Shown here piece after piece: positions 24,801 to 33,204 of a DNA stretch of 64,000 nt. The stretch covers positions 1 to 64,000 of the forward strand of contig WFWT01000128.1 in NCBI GenBank assembly GCA_015490995.1. The letters are read 5' to 3'. The notes under the pieces are model-generated. The model worked only from the letters and a program-made list of their open reading frames with translations, did no database searches and was not told the DNA's origin. The first letter of the stretch is position 1; the number at the start of each line of letters is the position of its first letter. Source of the stretch: Anaerolineae bacterium (GTDB lineage Bacteria > Chloroflexota > Anaerolineae > JAADDB01). Position numbers and translations under genes: made by a program.

Positions 24801-26333
24801 GCGGCCATTGCCATTGTCAACGCCAAACTGTTCGAAACCACACGTCAACAAGCCGCCCGCCTGGAGCACATCCTGAACACTATGCCGGAAGGCGTATTGC
24901 TCCTGGACACCGACCGCCGGATTGTGATGGCCAACCCGCGCGCCCTGGAATGGCTGGACGTCCTGGGAGTGAAGCCAGAGGAACCGGTCCACGCCCTGGG
25001 CAACATCCCCCTCGAGACCTTTCTGGCCGCGGAAACCCGCGACGTGTGGCGCACCGTTCAGGTGGACGCGCAGCCCCCACGGTATTTCGAGATCACGTGC
25101 CAGCCCTTAGGCACAGATGACGTGCCTGCAGGCTGGTTGTTCCTCCTGCGCGATGTGACCCGGGAACGGGAGATCGAGATGCGCGCCCGGCAGCACGAAC
25201 ACCTGGCCGCGCTGGGCCGCCTGGCGGCGGGCATTGCCCACGACTTCAACAACATCCTCCAGGGAATTACAGGGTTCACCCGTATCCTCGCCCGACGAGA
25301 GGACCTGCCCCCCGAGGTGCGAGAGCGCCTTACCCAGATGCTCACCTCCGGCGAACGCGGTGTGCGCCTGGTGCGTCAAATGTTGGACTTCAGCCGGGCT
25401 AGCACGTCCCGCCCTCAAAAGTCCGACTTGCGAGATATCGTGCAGGATACCATGGACTGGTTGCGCGATGCCCTCCCCCACACCATCGAAGTGACCGTAC
25501 GCCTGAGCGCACACCCCTGTCCCGTGTTTGTGGATCCGGTCCAAATGGAACAGGTGCTCACCAACTTGGTTGTTAACGCCCGCGACGCCCTGGCCGACAC
25601 GGGGGGACGCCTGACGGTTGAGGTGGACAGCATCACCTTCACCACCCGAGACGAACTCCCCTCGCCAGACCTGGCGCCGGGCGCATGGGCCTTTTTACGT
25701 GTCAGCGATACCGGCACCGGTATTCCGCCCGACGTGTTGCCTCACATCTTTGAACCCTTCTTCACTACCAAAGATGTGGACCACGGCGTGGGGCTGGGAC
25801 TGGCCCAGGTGTACGGTATCGTACGACAACACAACGGCATCGTCACCGTGGACACCACCGTAGGCCGGGGCACGAGCTTCACGGTTTATCTTCCCTTGCT
25901 GGTAGAGGAAGGCCAAGAACATACCCTTGCCCTCTCGGTACAACCTGTGCTCTTCATCTGGTCGCAACAGCCTGACGTGGCACACCTGCTTCAGGAATGG
26001 GCTCGGGCCCTCACCTGGTTGCCCTTGCGGGTTTCCACCTTCGCCGAACTGGTACAGTGGATGGGGTATCTCACCCGCCGACAGGGAACCCTGCTGGTCG
26101 ATCTCACCTCCCCCGAGGTGGCCCAGGAGTACGAACAACTCAAAGAGACCATCCCTCGCTCATGTCCGCTCCCGCGCATCGCCCTTGTCCCTCGCACCAG
26201 TGGCCAAAATCGACAAGCAGATGGTTCTTTTGTACACTATTTGTTCTGGCCTTCCACCATGGACCAGCTCTGGCGGGTGTTGTCGGAACTCGTTTCACCT
26301 TCGGACTCGGAGATGGCCTATGAGCGGAAGTAA
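21807..26333 (+). CDS. Large membrane sensor histidine kinase (7TM-PAS-4xGAF-PAS-HK-pseudoreceiver)
   Basis: A 1508-residue kinase. Residues 1-215 form about seven membrane helices like the 7TM input domain of histidine kinases. Then come a PAS domain (about 230-340), four GAF domains (about 350-505, 510-675, 685-845, 855-1010) and a second PAS (about 1020-1130). The dimerisation/phosphoacceptor helix has His1145 (GIAHDFNNIL), and the ATPase domain has Asn1257 (VVNARDAL), SDTGTGIPPD and GVGLGLAQVYGI. Residues about 1385-1495 look like a degenerate receiver: TLLVDLTSPE keeps an Asp, but the acidic pair and the Lys are missing. The next gene overlaps or abuts its stop, so the two kinases are probably expressed together. 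Signal unknown. Confidence 0.88.
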   Translation: METHVLLLALVLITALGALKGLWRYRHIAAGRWMLVLFGWGALYIAALLLEMVVPSIDAKDLLMYVQAIALTWAPLSMLAMAVRMGGTPLRRLYLLWSIPILSTLIVLTNPWHRWMWIDRQIVAEVNILKGVYGPWFWINALYIFGTFIAGIFYLLRLREFLPKVQQNQVLHFLLGLAFIVLGSFTVVEGVSIVGGLLLNYTGALLINLSVIWWTWYRRDVPYFVAFPVVDRSHLVEALPHGTLVLGPHGHVVDVNSSMAALLEHRRDALVGRPFDEVLAGWPELLTFCQEVLTSPAVRIQDIPRDDRVYEVRSVPIGMPGEQRLGHVLTVSDVTERENLRQEIARRAGHFKMLYRLSERLVPLLDVETICEEVVKAVATGIGYRYVGILLLDEQTGERVLMASNLRHPKGWRLRPGEGLSELALTEGRLRYTPDVSQEPRYVPGLGHGSEVDVPLFVQGRPRGVLVVEQEEPHAFDTHDLATLSTVGHLVGQALERAYLFRATHQQSERLHLLQHVLTQLNADPRIDTSFPAIVPYLKRLTGAARVSLALLAPDGQSFTMMALDATDDTLPPGTTLPLKATSAAPDVLAGRIHVTRDLAKEADHPGEQALLAAGYRSRVNVPMHMESRVIGALNLVWKEPNACPEDLFPLLQQVADAMAMAYERSRLLEEATRQAEELSIVYDISLTLSTVRSLRELLHRLVQNLEHLCSPDAIGVFRYTPEEDTLEVLLAVEDGQPLSQLIGRTLPTTEAGLTGWVARTRQCLRVGDITRDPTPVPPRRVSDPPTRAWMGIPLVLGERLVGVMTVQAHTANVFSLHHQRLLETLAPSIALALENARLYEAEQAARQRTERLFQAAQALSATLDLQEVFRRILSELRKVVPYDSASVQELQGNRLVIIGGHGFPNLERIVGLSFAIDDPSSPNGEVVRTRKPRIITNAQEQFAKFREEPHAPAGIRSWLGVPMLYGDRIIGMITLDKRDPDFYTPEHARVAQAFAQQAAIAIVNAKLFETTRQQAARLEHILNTMPEGVLLLDTDRRIVMANPRALEWLDVLGVKPEEPVHALGNIPLETFLAAETRDVWRTVQVDAQPPRYFEITCQPLGTDDVPAGWLFLLRDVTREREIEMRARQHEHLAALGRLAAGIAHDFNNILQGITGFTRILARREDLPPEVRERLTQMLTSGERGVRLVRQMLDFSRASTSRPQKSDLRDIVQDTMDWLRDALPHTIEVTVRLSAHPCPVFVDPVQMEQVLTNLVVNARDALADTGGRLTVEVDSITFTTRDELPSPDLAPGAWAFLRVSDTGTGIPPDVLPHIFEPFFTTKDVDHGVGLGLAQVYGIVRQHNGIVTVDTTVGRGTSFTVYLPLLVEEGQEHTLALSVQPVLFIWSQQPDVAHLLQEWARALTWLPLRVSTFAELVQWMGYLTRRQGTLLVDLTSPEVAQEYEQLKETIPRSCPLPRIALVPRTSGQNRQADGSFVHYLFWPSTMDQLWRVLSELVSPSDSEMAYERK

Positions 26334-28050
26334 GGACTCCATGCGACCGCCGCCCCCTATCGTTCTGGTGGTGGATGACGAGATGCTGGTGCGGGATCTG
26401 TACCGCACCTGGTTGGAGAACGCGGGGTATCGGGTGCTGGTGGCCACCAACGCCCAGGAGGCACAGGAAATCCTGCGCAAACAACCGGTAGACGTGCTGG
26501 TGAGCGACATCCGCATGGCCCAACAGACGGGGATTGACTTGCTGGCATGGGCTCGCGAGCACGATCCGGACCTGCCCGTCATTCTGGTCACCGGGTATCC
26601 GGCTGTCGACTCCGCGGTGGCGGCCCTCCGCCTGCAGGCCTACGATTATCTGGTCAAACCGGTGGAGGAAGAGACGCTGCTGCACACCGTTCACCGGGCT
26701 ACGGAGTACCGACGCTTGCAACAGGAACGGCGCCGGCTGGAGGATGAAAACCGACGATACCAGGAACACTTGGAGACCCTGGTCAATGAACGCACGGCTG
26801 CGCTAACCCATCGCACCCGCCAGCTCCTCTTGCTTCATCGGGTAGCGCGGGAAATCGGTCACCTGGAAGATGAAGCCACGTTCTTTCAACGGGTCGTTCA
26901 GCTCACCCAGGAAACCTTTAACTACATGACCGTTTCCATCTACACCCCGGACCCCACCGAGACACAGTTGGAATTGCGGGCCCTTCACACCCGGGTCACC
27001 CCTAACATCCCCGAACCGGGCAGCTACGTCCAGCCGGTCAGTGAAGGGTTGTTAGGTTTGGCCTTCCGTCAGCGACGGCCCATCATCGCTAACGATGTTA
27101 CCCAGTGGCCGGAATTCAAGGCCATTCCCGGGCTCTCCATCCGCGCGGAAGCTGTGATTCCCATCGTGTGGGAAGGCAAAGTGGTCGCCTTGCTCAACGT
27201 CAACGAAGGACGAGTAAACGCGTTTGACGAGACGGATGAAATCGTCCTCAACACGCTGGCGGACTACATCCGCATCACCCTGGCGAACATTCGTATGTAC
27301 CAGCAAGTACGAGAAGCTTTGCAAGCGCGTGAGGAAATGCTGAACAACGTCTCCCACGAACTCCGTACCCCCTTGACCATTATCCGCGGGTACGCGGAAC
27401 TCCTGCTGGAACAGGAAGAACTCCTGAACCCCGACGAGATCCGCGCCATGGCCCGCACGATCCTGGACCAGACCCGTCTTCTGGCACATCAGGTGGAACA
27501 ACTGGTGGCTATGCGACGTATCCAACGCGAGGAACTGGTCTTGGAACGGATGCCCTACACCGACTGGCTGTACCACGCGGTCACCCCGTGGCGTCAGGTC
27601 ATGGCCGAAGCCGACCTCAAGCTGGAGCTGGACATCCCCAAAGATCTGGGGTACATCCGGGGGCACCCGGAGCACCTAACACGGGTCATTCACAATTTGC
27701 TGGACAACGCCCGTAAGTTCAGCCCTGCGGGAGGAACCGTTCGCGTAAAAGCTTGGCGTGAGGGCCGCTGGGTGTACACCGCGGTGGCAGACGAAGGGAT
27801 CGGCATTCCCCCCGAGAAGTTGCCCCGCATTTTCGAGCCCTTTTATCAGGTGGAAGGCGGCACGACCCGCCGATTTGGAGGGATGGGGCTAGGGCTGGCC
27901 CTGGTGCACGAGATCATCACCCGCCACGGGGGAGAGGTATGGGCCGAAAGCCCCGGCGTGGGCAAGGGAGTTACCGTGACCTTCCGGTTACCCGCCGTTC
28001 CCCCACCGACCCTCACGTCCACCAATCACACCGAGCGCCAGGAAGCCTGA
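26320..28050 (+). CDS. Hybrid response regulator-histidine kinase (REC-GAF-HK)
   Basis: 576 residues. An N-terminal receiver has LVVDDEMLVRDLYR, phosphoacceptor Asp63 (VSDIRM) and LVKPVEEE. A coiled coil (about 120-160), a GAF domain (about 170-330), His346 in NVSHELRTPL and an ATPase domain with NLLDNARKFS, ADEGIGIPPE and GMGLGLALVHEI follow. No DNA-binding output is present. ATG 26320 overlaps the preceding kinase by 14 bases and has GGAG 7 bases before it; ATG 26341, with AAGGA 4 bases before it, is an alternative. The receiver is a likely phosphate target of the large kinase, so this may be a relay, but the final regulator is not in the window. Confidence 0.9.
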   Translation: MSGSKDSMRPPPPIVLVVDDEMLVRDLYRTWLENAGYRVLVATNAQEAQEILRKQPVDVLVSDIRMAQQTGIDLLAWAREHDPDLPVILVTGYPAVDSAVAALRLQAYDYLVKPVEEETLLHTVHRATEYRRLQQERRRLEDENRRYQEHLETLVNERTAALTHRTRQLLLLHRVAREIGHLEDEATFFQRVVQLTQETFNYMTVSIYTPDPTETQLELRALHTRVTPNIPEPGSYVQPVSEGLLGLAFRQRRPIIANDVTQWPEFKAIPGLSIRAEAVIPIVWEGKVVALLNVNEGRVNAFDETDEIVLNTLADYIRITLANIRMYQQVREALQAREEMLNNVSHELRTPLTIIRGYAELLLEQEELLNPDEIRAMARTILDQTRLLAHQVEQLVAMRRIQREELVLERMPYTDWLYHAVTPWRQVMAEADLKLELDIPKDLGYIRGHPEHLTRVIHNLLDNARKFSPAGGTVRVKAWREGRWVYTAVADEGIGIPPEKLPRIFEPFYQVEGGTTRRFGGMGLGLALVHEIITRHGGEVWAESPGVGKGVTVTFRLPAVPPPTLTSTNHTERQEA

Positions 28051-28052
28051 GA

Positions 28053-28475
28053 TCACTCGCCGATGATCTTGACCAACACCCGCTTGGGCCGCTGGCCGTC
28101 AAATTCGCCGTAGAAGATCTGCTCCCAAGGCCCAAAATCCAACCGCCCGTTGGTAATGGCCACCACCACTTCGCGCCCCATGATCTGTCGCTTCAGGTGA
28201 GCATCTGCGTTGTCCTCACCGGTGAGATTATGCCGGTAACGGGAAATAGGCTCGTGCGGAGCTAACTCCTCCAACCATTCCCTGAAATCCTCGTGTAAGC
28301 CGGATTCGTCATCGTTGATGAACACAGAGGCGGTAATGTGCATCGCGTTGACCAACACCAAACCCTCCTTAACACCGCTCTCCCGCACGCATTCTTCCAC
28401 CAGCGGGGTAATGTTAATAAAAGCTACCCGTGTAGGGGTGTTAAACCACAGCTCCTTCCGGTACGTTTTCATCAT
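28053..28475 (-). CDS. YjbQ/UPF0047 family protein
   Basis: 140-residue protein matching the whole YjbQ family. Motifs are [40 protein letters not shown] and [20 protein letters not shown], which carry the conserved His, Asp/Glu and Arg residues. E. coli YjbQ shows weak thiamin-phosphate synthase activity, and relatives are called secondary thiamin-phosphate synthases, but the true role is unsettled. Two tandem ATGs (28475, 28472) follow GGAGG by 4 and 7 bases. The gene converges with the REC-GAF-kinase gene, 2 bases away. It lies outside the riboswitch operon. Confidence 0.88.
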   Translation of the reverse strand: MMKTYRKELWFNTPTRVAFINITPLVEECVRESGVKEGLVLVNAMHITASVFINDDESGLHEDFREWLEELAPHEPISRYRHNLTGEDNADAHLKRQIMGREVVVAITNGRLDFGPWEQIFYGEFDGQRPKRVLVKIIGE

Positions 28476-28692
28476 CGCACCTCCCGATATCCCACGTGTT
28501 CTCTGGCCAAGGCGATAGCCTCCCCGGGCAACATGAATTTCCGAACGCCCTTGCCTGTAGACACCAACGCCCATCGACATGTCTTACGACCAAAGGAGTG
28601 TAACACCGGGATAAGGGTTTGCGCCAGAGGCAACACCACAGCAAGCACGATAGCTCACAGACATCCCCCAAAGGGCGTTTCGGCACCCCGAA

Positions 28693-28722
28693 TTGCCGCC
28701 CCACCCGCGCGTCAGGTATACT
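28693..28722 (+). promoter_or_regulatory. Promoter of the radical SAM gene
   Basis: TTGCCG (28693-28698), an 18-base spacer and TATACT (28717-28722), 77 bases before the GTG start. The rest of the 323-base gap from 28476 holds nothing else I can recognise. Confidence 0.6.
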
Positions 28723-28798
28723 ATTCCCTGCTCGACACAGAATCGGACACGTTAAGTCAACATTGAGACACCTTATCCAGGGAGGTTAGAGGGACGCG

Positions 28799-29986
28799 GT
28801 GCGTTCTCCGTTTTTGCTGGTGGCCAAACTACCGTTGTACTGGGCTTTTCGGCACTTCGGCCGGCCCAGGTTGCTTCCCTTTTCCATCGTGATCAGCGTC
28901 TCATTCCGCTGCAACAGCCGCTGTCGAACGTGCGACGTGTGGCGGAAGCCCAACGATGACATGACGGTGGAGGAGTGGTCGCGCGTTTTCCGCAGCTTAG
29001 GCCAGGCGCCTTATTACGTGACCTTCACCGGAGGTGAACCGTTCCTCCGGCCGGACCTGGATGACCTGGTCATTGCCGCGTACCGGCACATGCGACCGGG
29101 CTACATTACCATTCCCACCAACGGCTTGCTTTCCAACCGGGTGGTAGACCAGGTGGAACGGATGTGCCGGGAATGCCCGGACACAGAGATCGGCATCAAC
29201 CTTAGTTTGGACGAAGTAGGGGAACGTCATGACGATATTCGGGGCGTGGCAGGTAACTGGGTCCGCTCCCTTGAAACGTGGCATCGCTTGAAGGCCTTGC
29301 AACCCCGATATCCTAACCTTGTCCTCACCATTCACACCGTTATCTCCCGTTTCAACATTCGCCGCTTTTATAGCATCTATGAGGAGTTGCAGAAGTTAGC
29401 TCCCGACTCCTACATTACCGAGGTGGCAGAAGAACGGGTGGAGCTGGACACGGTGGGATGGGGTATTACGCCGCTGGCCGAGGAATACGCGCCGGTGGCG
29501 GACTTTCTCAGCCAACAAGCCCGCCGCGCACCTGCTCGCGGCATCGCCCGCATTACCCAGGCCTTCCGCGCTCAGTATTACCAGCTGGCCAAACGCACGC
29601 TTTTCGAGCGGACACAGGTCATCCCCTGTTATGCGGGGTGGGCGAGTGCTCACATCGCGCCCAACGGTGACCTGTGGTCCTGTTGCATTCGTGCGGAACC
29701 GGTGGGCAACCTACGGGATGCGAATTACGACTTCCGGGCGGTCTGGTTCAGCCCGGCCATGGACCGTTTGCGCCGCAGCATCGCTAACAAGGAATGCTGG
29801 TGTCCGATGGCCAACGCCGCCTATCCCAACATGCTCCTTCACCCCCCCACCGTTGCGCGGGTGACGCTGGATGTCATTGGGTCTGGACGGACGGCAGCGG
29901 AGAATACCCTCACGAAAGACCCCGTGTTGAACTCGCCGGGCGCCCGCCCGGCCCGCCGGCACGGTCACACAGAACAACCGGGCTAA
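28799..29986 (+). CDS. Radical SAM/SPASM-like protein
   Basis: 395-residue radical S-adenosylmethionine enzyme. The cluster motif C-x3-C-x2-C is at residues 38-45 (CNSRCRTC), followed by [12 protein letters not shown], the SAM-binding GGE motif. The C-terminal part has [20 protein letters not shown] and CWCPMANA, cysteines of a SPASM-type auxiliary iron-sulfur site. Relatives with this layout modify peptides or lipid head groups, but no precursor peptide or lipid gene is adjacent. GTG 28799 follows GAGGG by about 5 bases. The last 40 residues are low-complexity and may be disordered. Confidence 0.85.
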   Translation: MRSPFLLVAKLPLYWAFRHFGRPRLLPFSIVISVSFRCNSRCRTCDVWRKPNDDMTVEEWSRVFRSLGQAPYYVTFTGGEPFLRPDLDDLVIAAYRHMRPGYITIPTNGLLSNRVVDQVERMCRECPDTEIGINLSLDEVGERHDDIRGVAGNWVRSLETWHRLKALQPRYPNLVLTIHTVISRFNIRRFYSIYEELQKLAPDSYITEVAEERVELDTVGWGITPLAEEYAPVADFLSQQARRAPARGIARITQAFRAQYYQLAKRTLFERTQVIPCYAGWASAHIAPNGDLWSCCIRAEPVGNLRDANYDFRAVWFSPAMDRLRRSIANKECWCPMANAAYPNMLLHPPTVARVTLDVIGSGRTAAENTLTKDPVLNSPGARPARRHGHTEQPG

Positions 29987-30192
29987 CCCGACATCACATG
30001 ACGCACTTATGATAACCACCTGCTTGCCCCGGTGGGCGCAAAGCCTCAAGATGCGCTATCCTTAACTATTTGGGACAACCGAGGGACCGTGTGCCCGCGA
30101 GGGGAGCGGGTAGACGGTGGCACACCGTTATCCATCCTCCCCTTTCGCAGAGGGCAGGCCCCAGGTGCGAGGAGAACGGTGGAGGTGACACC

Positions 30193-32238
30193 ATGAAAGA
30201 TGCCCGCGCAACCGGTGTAGCTACGACGTGGTCACTGACCCCTCTTGTCCGCTGGCTGGACCGTCTTGCTCCTCCCCCCGCCCTGGTGTTGCTTGTGGTC
30301 GCTGTGTTTGTGGGGCTGTTCACCGGCTTAGGAGCAGTGCTCTTCATCCGTCTGCTGGCGGTGGTGGAACAGCTGGCCCGTACTCTGCGGGAGACCTACG
30401 GGATACCGGGGATGTTCCTGGCCCTGGGTCTCGGCGGGGCATTGGGCGCGCCTTTGGTGGTCTACCTGGCCAGTGAAGCCAGAGGACATGGCGTCCCAGA
30501 AGTCATGCAGGCCATCGCGGTGCGCGGGGGGAGAATGCGACCGCGTGTGGTAGTGGTGAAGGCGCTGGCCTCAGCATTAACTATCGGTGCCGGTGGATCC
30601 GCCGGGCGGGAAGGTCCCATCGTCCAGATCGGCGCAGCCCTGGGGTCCACCATCGGCCAGGTGCTGGCCTTCTCCGAGGAACGGATCAAAGTCCTGGTCG
30701 CCGCGGGCGCGGCCGGCGGAATTGCCGCGACCTTCAACGCGCCCATCGCGGGGGTGATCTTCGCACTGGAAGTTATCCTAGGCGAGTTCGACATGGCGTA
30801 CTTCGGCGTTGTGGTGATTTCATCTGTGGCCGCCAGCATTATCAGCCGGGCATACCTGGGCGCGGCGCCGGCCTTCCCGGTACCTGCCTATGGCCTGGGC
30901 TCTGCCTGGGAGCTCTTCCTGTATGTGGGCGTAAGCGTGGTCGCCGCGGTGACGGGGGTGCTCTTTATCAAGATGCTCTACACGGCCGAAGATCTCTTTG
31001 AACGGTGGCGCTTTCCCGAGGTAGCCAAACCGATCATCGGCATGTTGCTCACCGGTCTGGTCGCGCTGGCGTATCCCCAGGTGTTAGGGCCTGGGCTTGA
31101 CTTCATCGGTGAGGCCATCGCGGAGAACATGACCTTGCCCCTCATGTTGCTGGCTCCCCTGGCCCTGGCCAAGCTTGTGGCCACCAGCTTCACCCTGGGA
31201 GCAGGCAACTCAGGAGGGGTCTTCGCGCCCTCGCTCTTCGCGGGCGCCGCGATGGGAGGTAGCCTGGGGCTTATCTTCCAACACCTCTTTCCCGGCCTGG
31301 CCATCAACCCGGGCGCATACGCCTTAGTCGGCATGGCAGCCACCTTCGCCGCAGCCGCTCGAGCACCCATCACGGCCATTCTCATCGTGTTCGAGATGTC
31401 CAACGACTACCGGCTGATCTTGCCCCTAATGATGACCACGGTGCTCAGTGCGCTTATCGCCCATTACCTGCACCCGGAATCCATCTACACTCTGAAACTG
31501 GTACGACGTGGCATTGTGTTCCGCCACGGACGTGACATCGATGTGATGGAGAGCATCCGCGTGGAGGAAGCCATGCAACCGTCCCCACGCACCGTCCCGG
31601 AGGACATGCCGGTCAAGGAACTGGGACGCGCCTTTGCGGAAGCACACGTCCACGGATTTCCCGTGGTCAACGCGCGCGGGGAACTGGTAGGTGTCGTCGC
31701 CCTGACGGACTACGAACACGCGCTGGCACGGCCGGATTTCGCTCAGCTCACCGTTGGGGATATCATGAGTCGCGATCTGGTGGTGGCGTACCCGGACGAA
31801 ACCCTGTGGGAAGCCCTGCGCAAGCTGAGCGTGCGGGATGTAGGGCGTCTGCCCGTGGTCTCCCGTCACAATCCGCGAGAGCTCCGGGGCATTATCCGAC
31901 GTCGCGACATTATCCGAGCATATAACATTGCGGTTGCCCGTCGGGCAGAACTTCAGCAACGTCTCCAGGAGTTGCGCCTGGGCGAGGAGGAGGATGAAAC
32001 GGAGTACATCAAGGTAGAATTGCCCGCGGACGCTTGGGCGGTCGGTAAGCGGGTGCGTGACCTGCCCCTGCCCGAGGACTGTGTGTTGGTGGCCGTACGG
32101 CGAGGACGCCAGGTGATCATGCCGCACGGTCACACCGTTTTGCGTCCGGGGGATCGTATCACCGTGTTCACCCGCCGTTCGTGTGAACACGATGTCACCC
32201 GTATCCTGTTATCGGGACCATCGGTCGCTGCCCGCTGA
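30193..32238 (+). CDS. ClC-type chloride channel/transporter with CBS pair and TrkA-C domain
   Basis: 681 residues. The membrane part (about 25-450) has [18 protein letters not shown] (gating Glu140 present) and [19 protein letters not shown], the three anion-binding loops. The internal proton glutamate position reads [10 protein letters not shown]: Val194 follows Glu193, as in ClC channels, rather than the second Glu of exchangers. Two CBS domains (about 455-580) and a TrkA-C/RCK-C domain (about 605-675) follow in the cytoplasm and probably sense nucleotides or ions. GGAGG lies 7 bases before ATG 30193; the frame is open further upstream, without similarity. Confidence 0.92.
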   Translation: MKDARATGVATTWSLTPLVRWLDRLAPPPALVLLVVAVFVGLFTGLGAVLFIRLLAVVEQLARTLRETYGIPGMFLALGLGGALGAPLVVYLASEARGHGVPEVMQAIAVRGGRMRPRVVVVKALASALTIGAGGSAGREGPIVQIGAALGSTIGQVLAFSEERIKVLVAAGAAGGIAATFNAPIAGVIFALEVILGEFDMAYFGVVVISSVAASIISRAYLGAAPAFPVPAYGLGSAWELFLYVGVSVVAAVTGVLFIKMLYTAEDLFERWRFPEVAKPIIGMLLTGLVALAYPQVLGPGLDFIGEAIAENMTLPLMLLAPLALAKLVATSFTLGAGNSGGVFAPSLFAGAAMGGSLGLIFQHLFPGLAINPGAYALVGMAATFAAAARAPITAILIVFEMSNDYRLILPLMMTTVLSALIAHYLHPESIYTLKLVRRGIVFRHGRDIDVMESIRVEEAMQPSPRTVPEDMPVKELGRAFAEAHVHGFPVVNARGELVGVVALTDYEHALARPDFAQLTVGDIMSRDLVVAYPDETLWEALRKLSVRDVGRLPVVSRHNPRELRGIIRRRDIIRAYNIAVARRAELQQRLQELRLGEEEDETEYIKVELPADAWAVGKRVRDLPLPEDCVLVAVRRGRQVIMPHGHTVLRPGDRITVFTRRSCEHDVTRILLSGPSVAAR

Positions 32239-32285
32239 GGCGGGCGGGTAAGGGCAATCCACGCGAGTTTAAACAGGAGGTAACA

Positions 32286-33146
32286 GTGCAACGTACGGCT
32301 GGCGCCCCGGCCTGGAAAGCAGCGTTTGCCCCTTATCTACACACCGCACGCGCGGCGTTCATGCCCTACTGGCCTCTCGGGTTTCCCTCACCTGCCGCAA
32401 GCCTGGATTACGTGATGACCCTGGCGGAAGCAGGTGCGGACATGTTAGAACTGGGCATCCCCTTCTCCGATCCTCTGGCAGACGGACCGACCATTCAGGC
32501 GGCTACCCAGCAAGCGCTGGCGGCCGGCACGACCGTCCCCCGCTGTCTGGAGATGGTGGCGACTCTGCGGGCACGCGGCCTGACCATTCCGTGTGCCTTG
32601 ATGACATATCTGAACCCCATCCTCGCGTACGGGCTGGAGCGTTTTGTGCAGGACGCGGCCGCCGCGGGCGCCGATGGCTGTATTGTGCCCGACATGCCCC
32701 CGGAAGAAGGGGAGACCTTGGAGGCGCTGTGTCGGGCCCACAACCTGGCCCTGATCTACTTGGTTGCACCCACCTCGACGACCGAACGCATCCACTTGGC
32801 AGGCAGACACAGTACCGGTTTCCTTTACCTGGTTTCGGTGACCGGTATCACCGGCGCACGAGAGGCCCTGCCGGATGACCTGGTAGACTTTGTCCGTCGG
32901 GTGCGCCGAGCGGTCTCTTTGCCCTTGGCAGTAGGGTTCGGCATCAGCCGACCGGCCCAGGCACGCGCAGTGGCCACACTGGCCGACGGGGTGATCGTGG
33001 GCAGCGCGCTGATCCGTGAGGTCCAGCAGGCCCAGACGCCGGAGGAGGAGGGGCGTCATCGTGTGTACGCCCTAGCCGCCCGGCTCGCTCAGGCAGCCCA
33101 TGGCGCGGACGAAGACTCTCTCCTGGACCCCACCCCCACGCCGTGA
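32286..33146 (+). CDS. trpA: Tryptophan synthase alpha chain
   Basis: Cleaves indole-3-glycerol phosphate to indole, passed to TrpB. 286 residues, a TIM barrel. The catalytic pair is present as Glu55 ([10 protein letters not shown]) and Asp66 (LADGPTIQ), 11 residues apart as in E. coli. Phosphate-binding loops [11 protein letters not shown] and GVIVGSALI are visible. GTG 32286 follows GGAGG by 5 bases. No trpB is adjacent; the neighbour downstream is a chorismate-using pabB-pabC gene, so the pair links tryptophan and folate branches. The C-terminal 20 residues extend past the barrel. Confidence 0.95.
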   Translation: MQRTAGAPAWKAAFAPYLHTARAAFMPYWPLGFPSPAASLDYVMTLAEAGADMLELGIPFSDPLADGPTIQAATQQALAAGTTVPRCLEMVATLRARGLTIPCALMTYLNPILAYGLERFVQDAAAAGADGCIVPDMPPEEGETLEALCRAHNLALIYLVAPTSTTERIHLAGRHSTGFLYLVSVTGITGAREALPDDLVDFVRRVRRAVSLPLAVGFGISRPAQARAVATLADGVIVGSALIREVQQAQTPEEEGRHRVYALAARLAQAAHGADEDSLLDPTPTP

Positions 33147-33204
33147 CCCGAACCTCACAGAGCGAGTCGGGTAACGAGCGTATAGGCCACGGAGGAAGAG
33201 GCGC

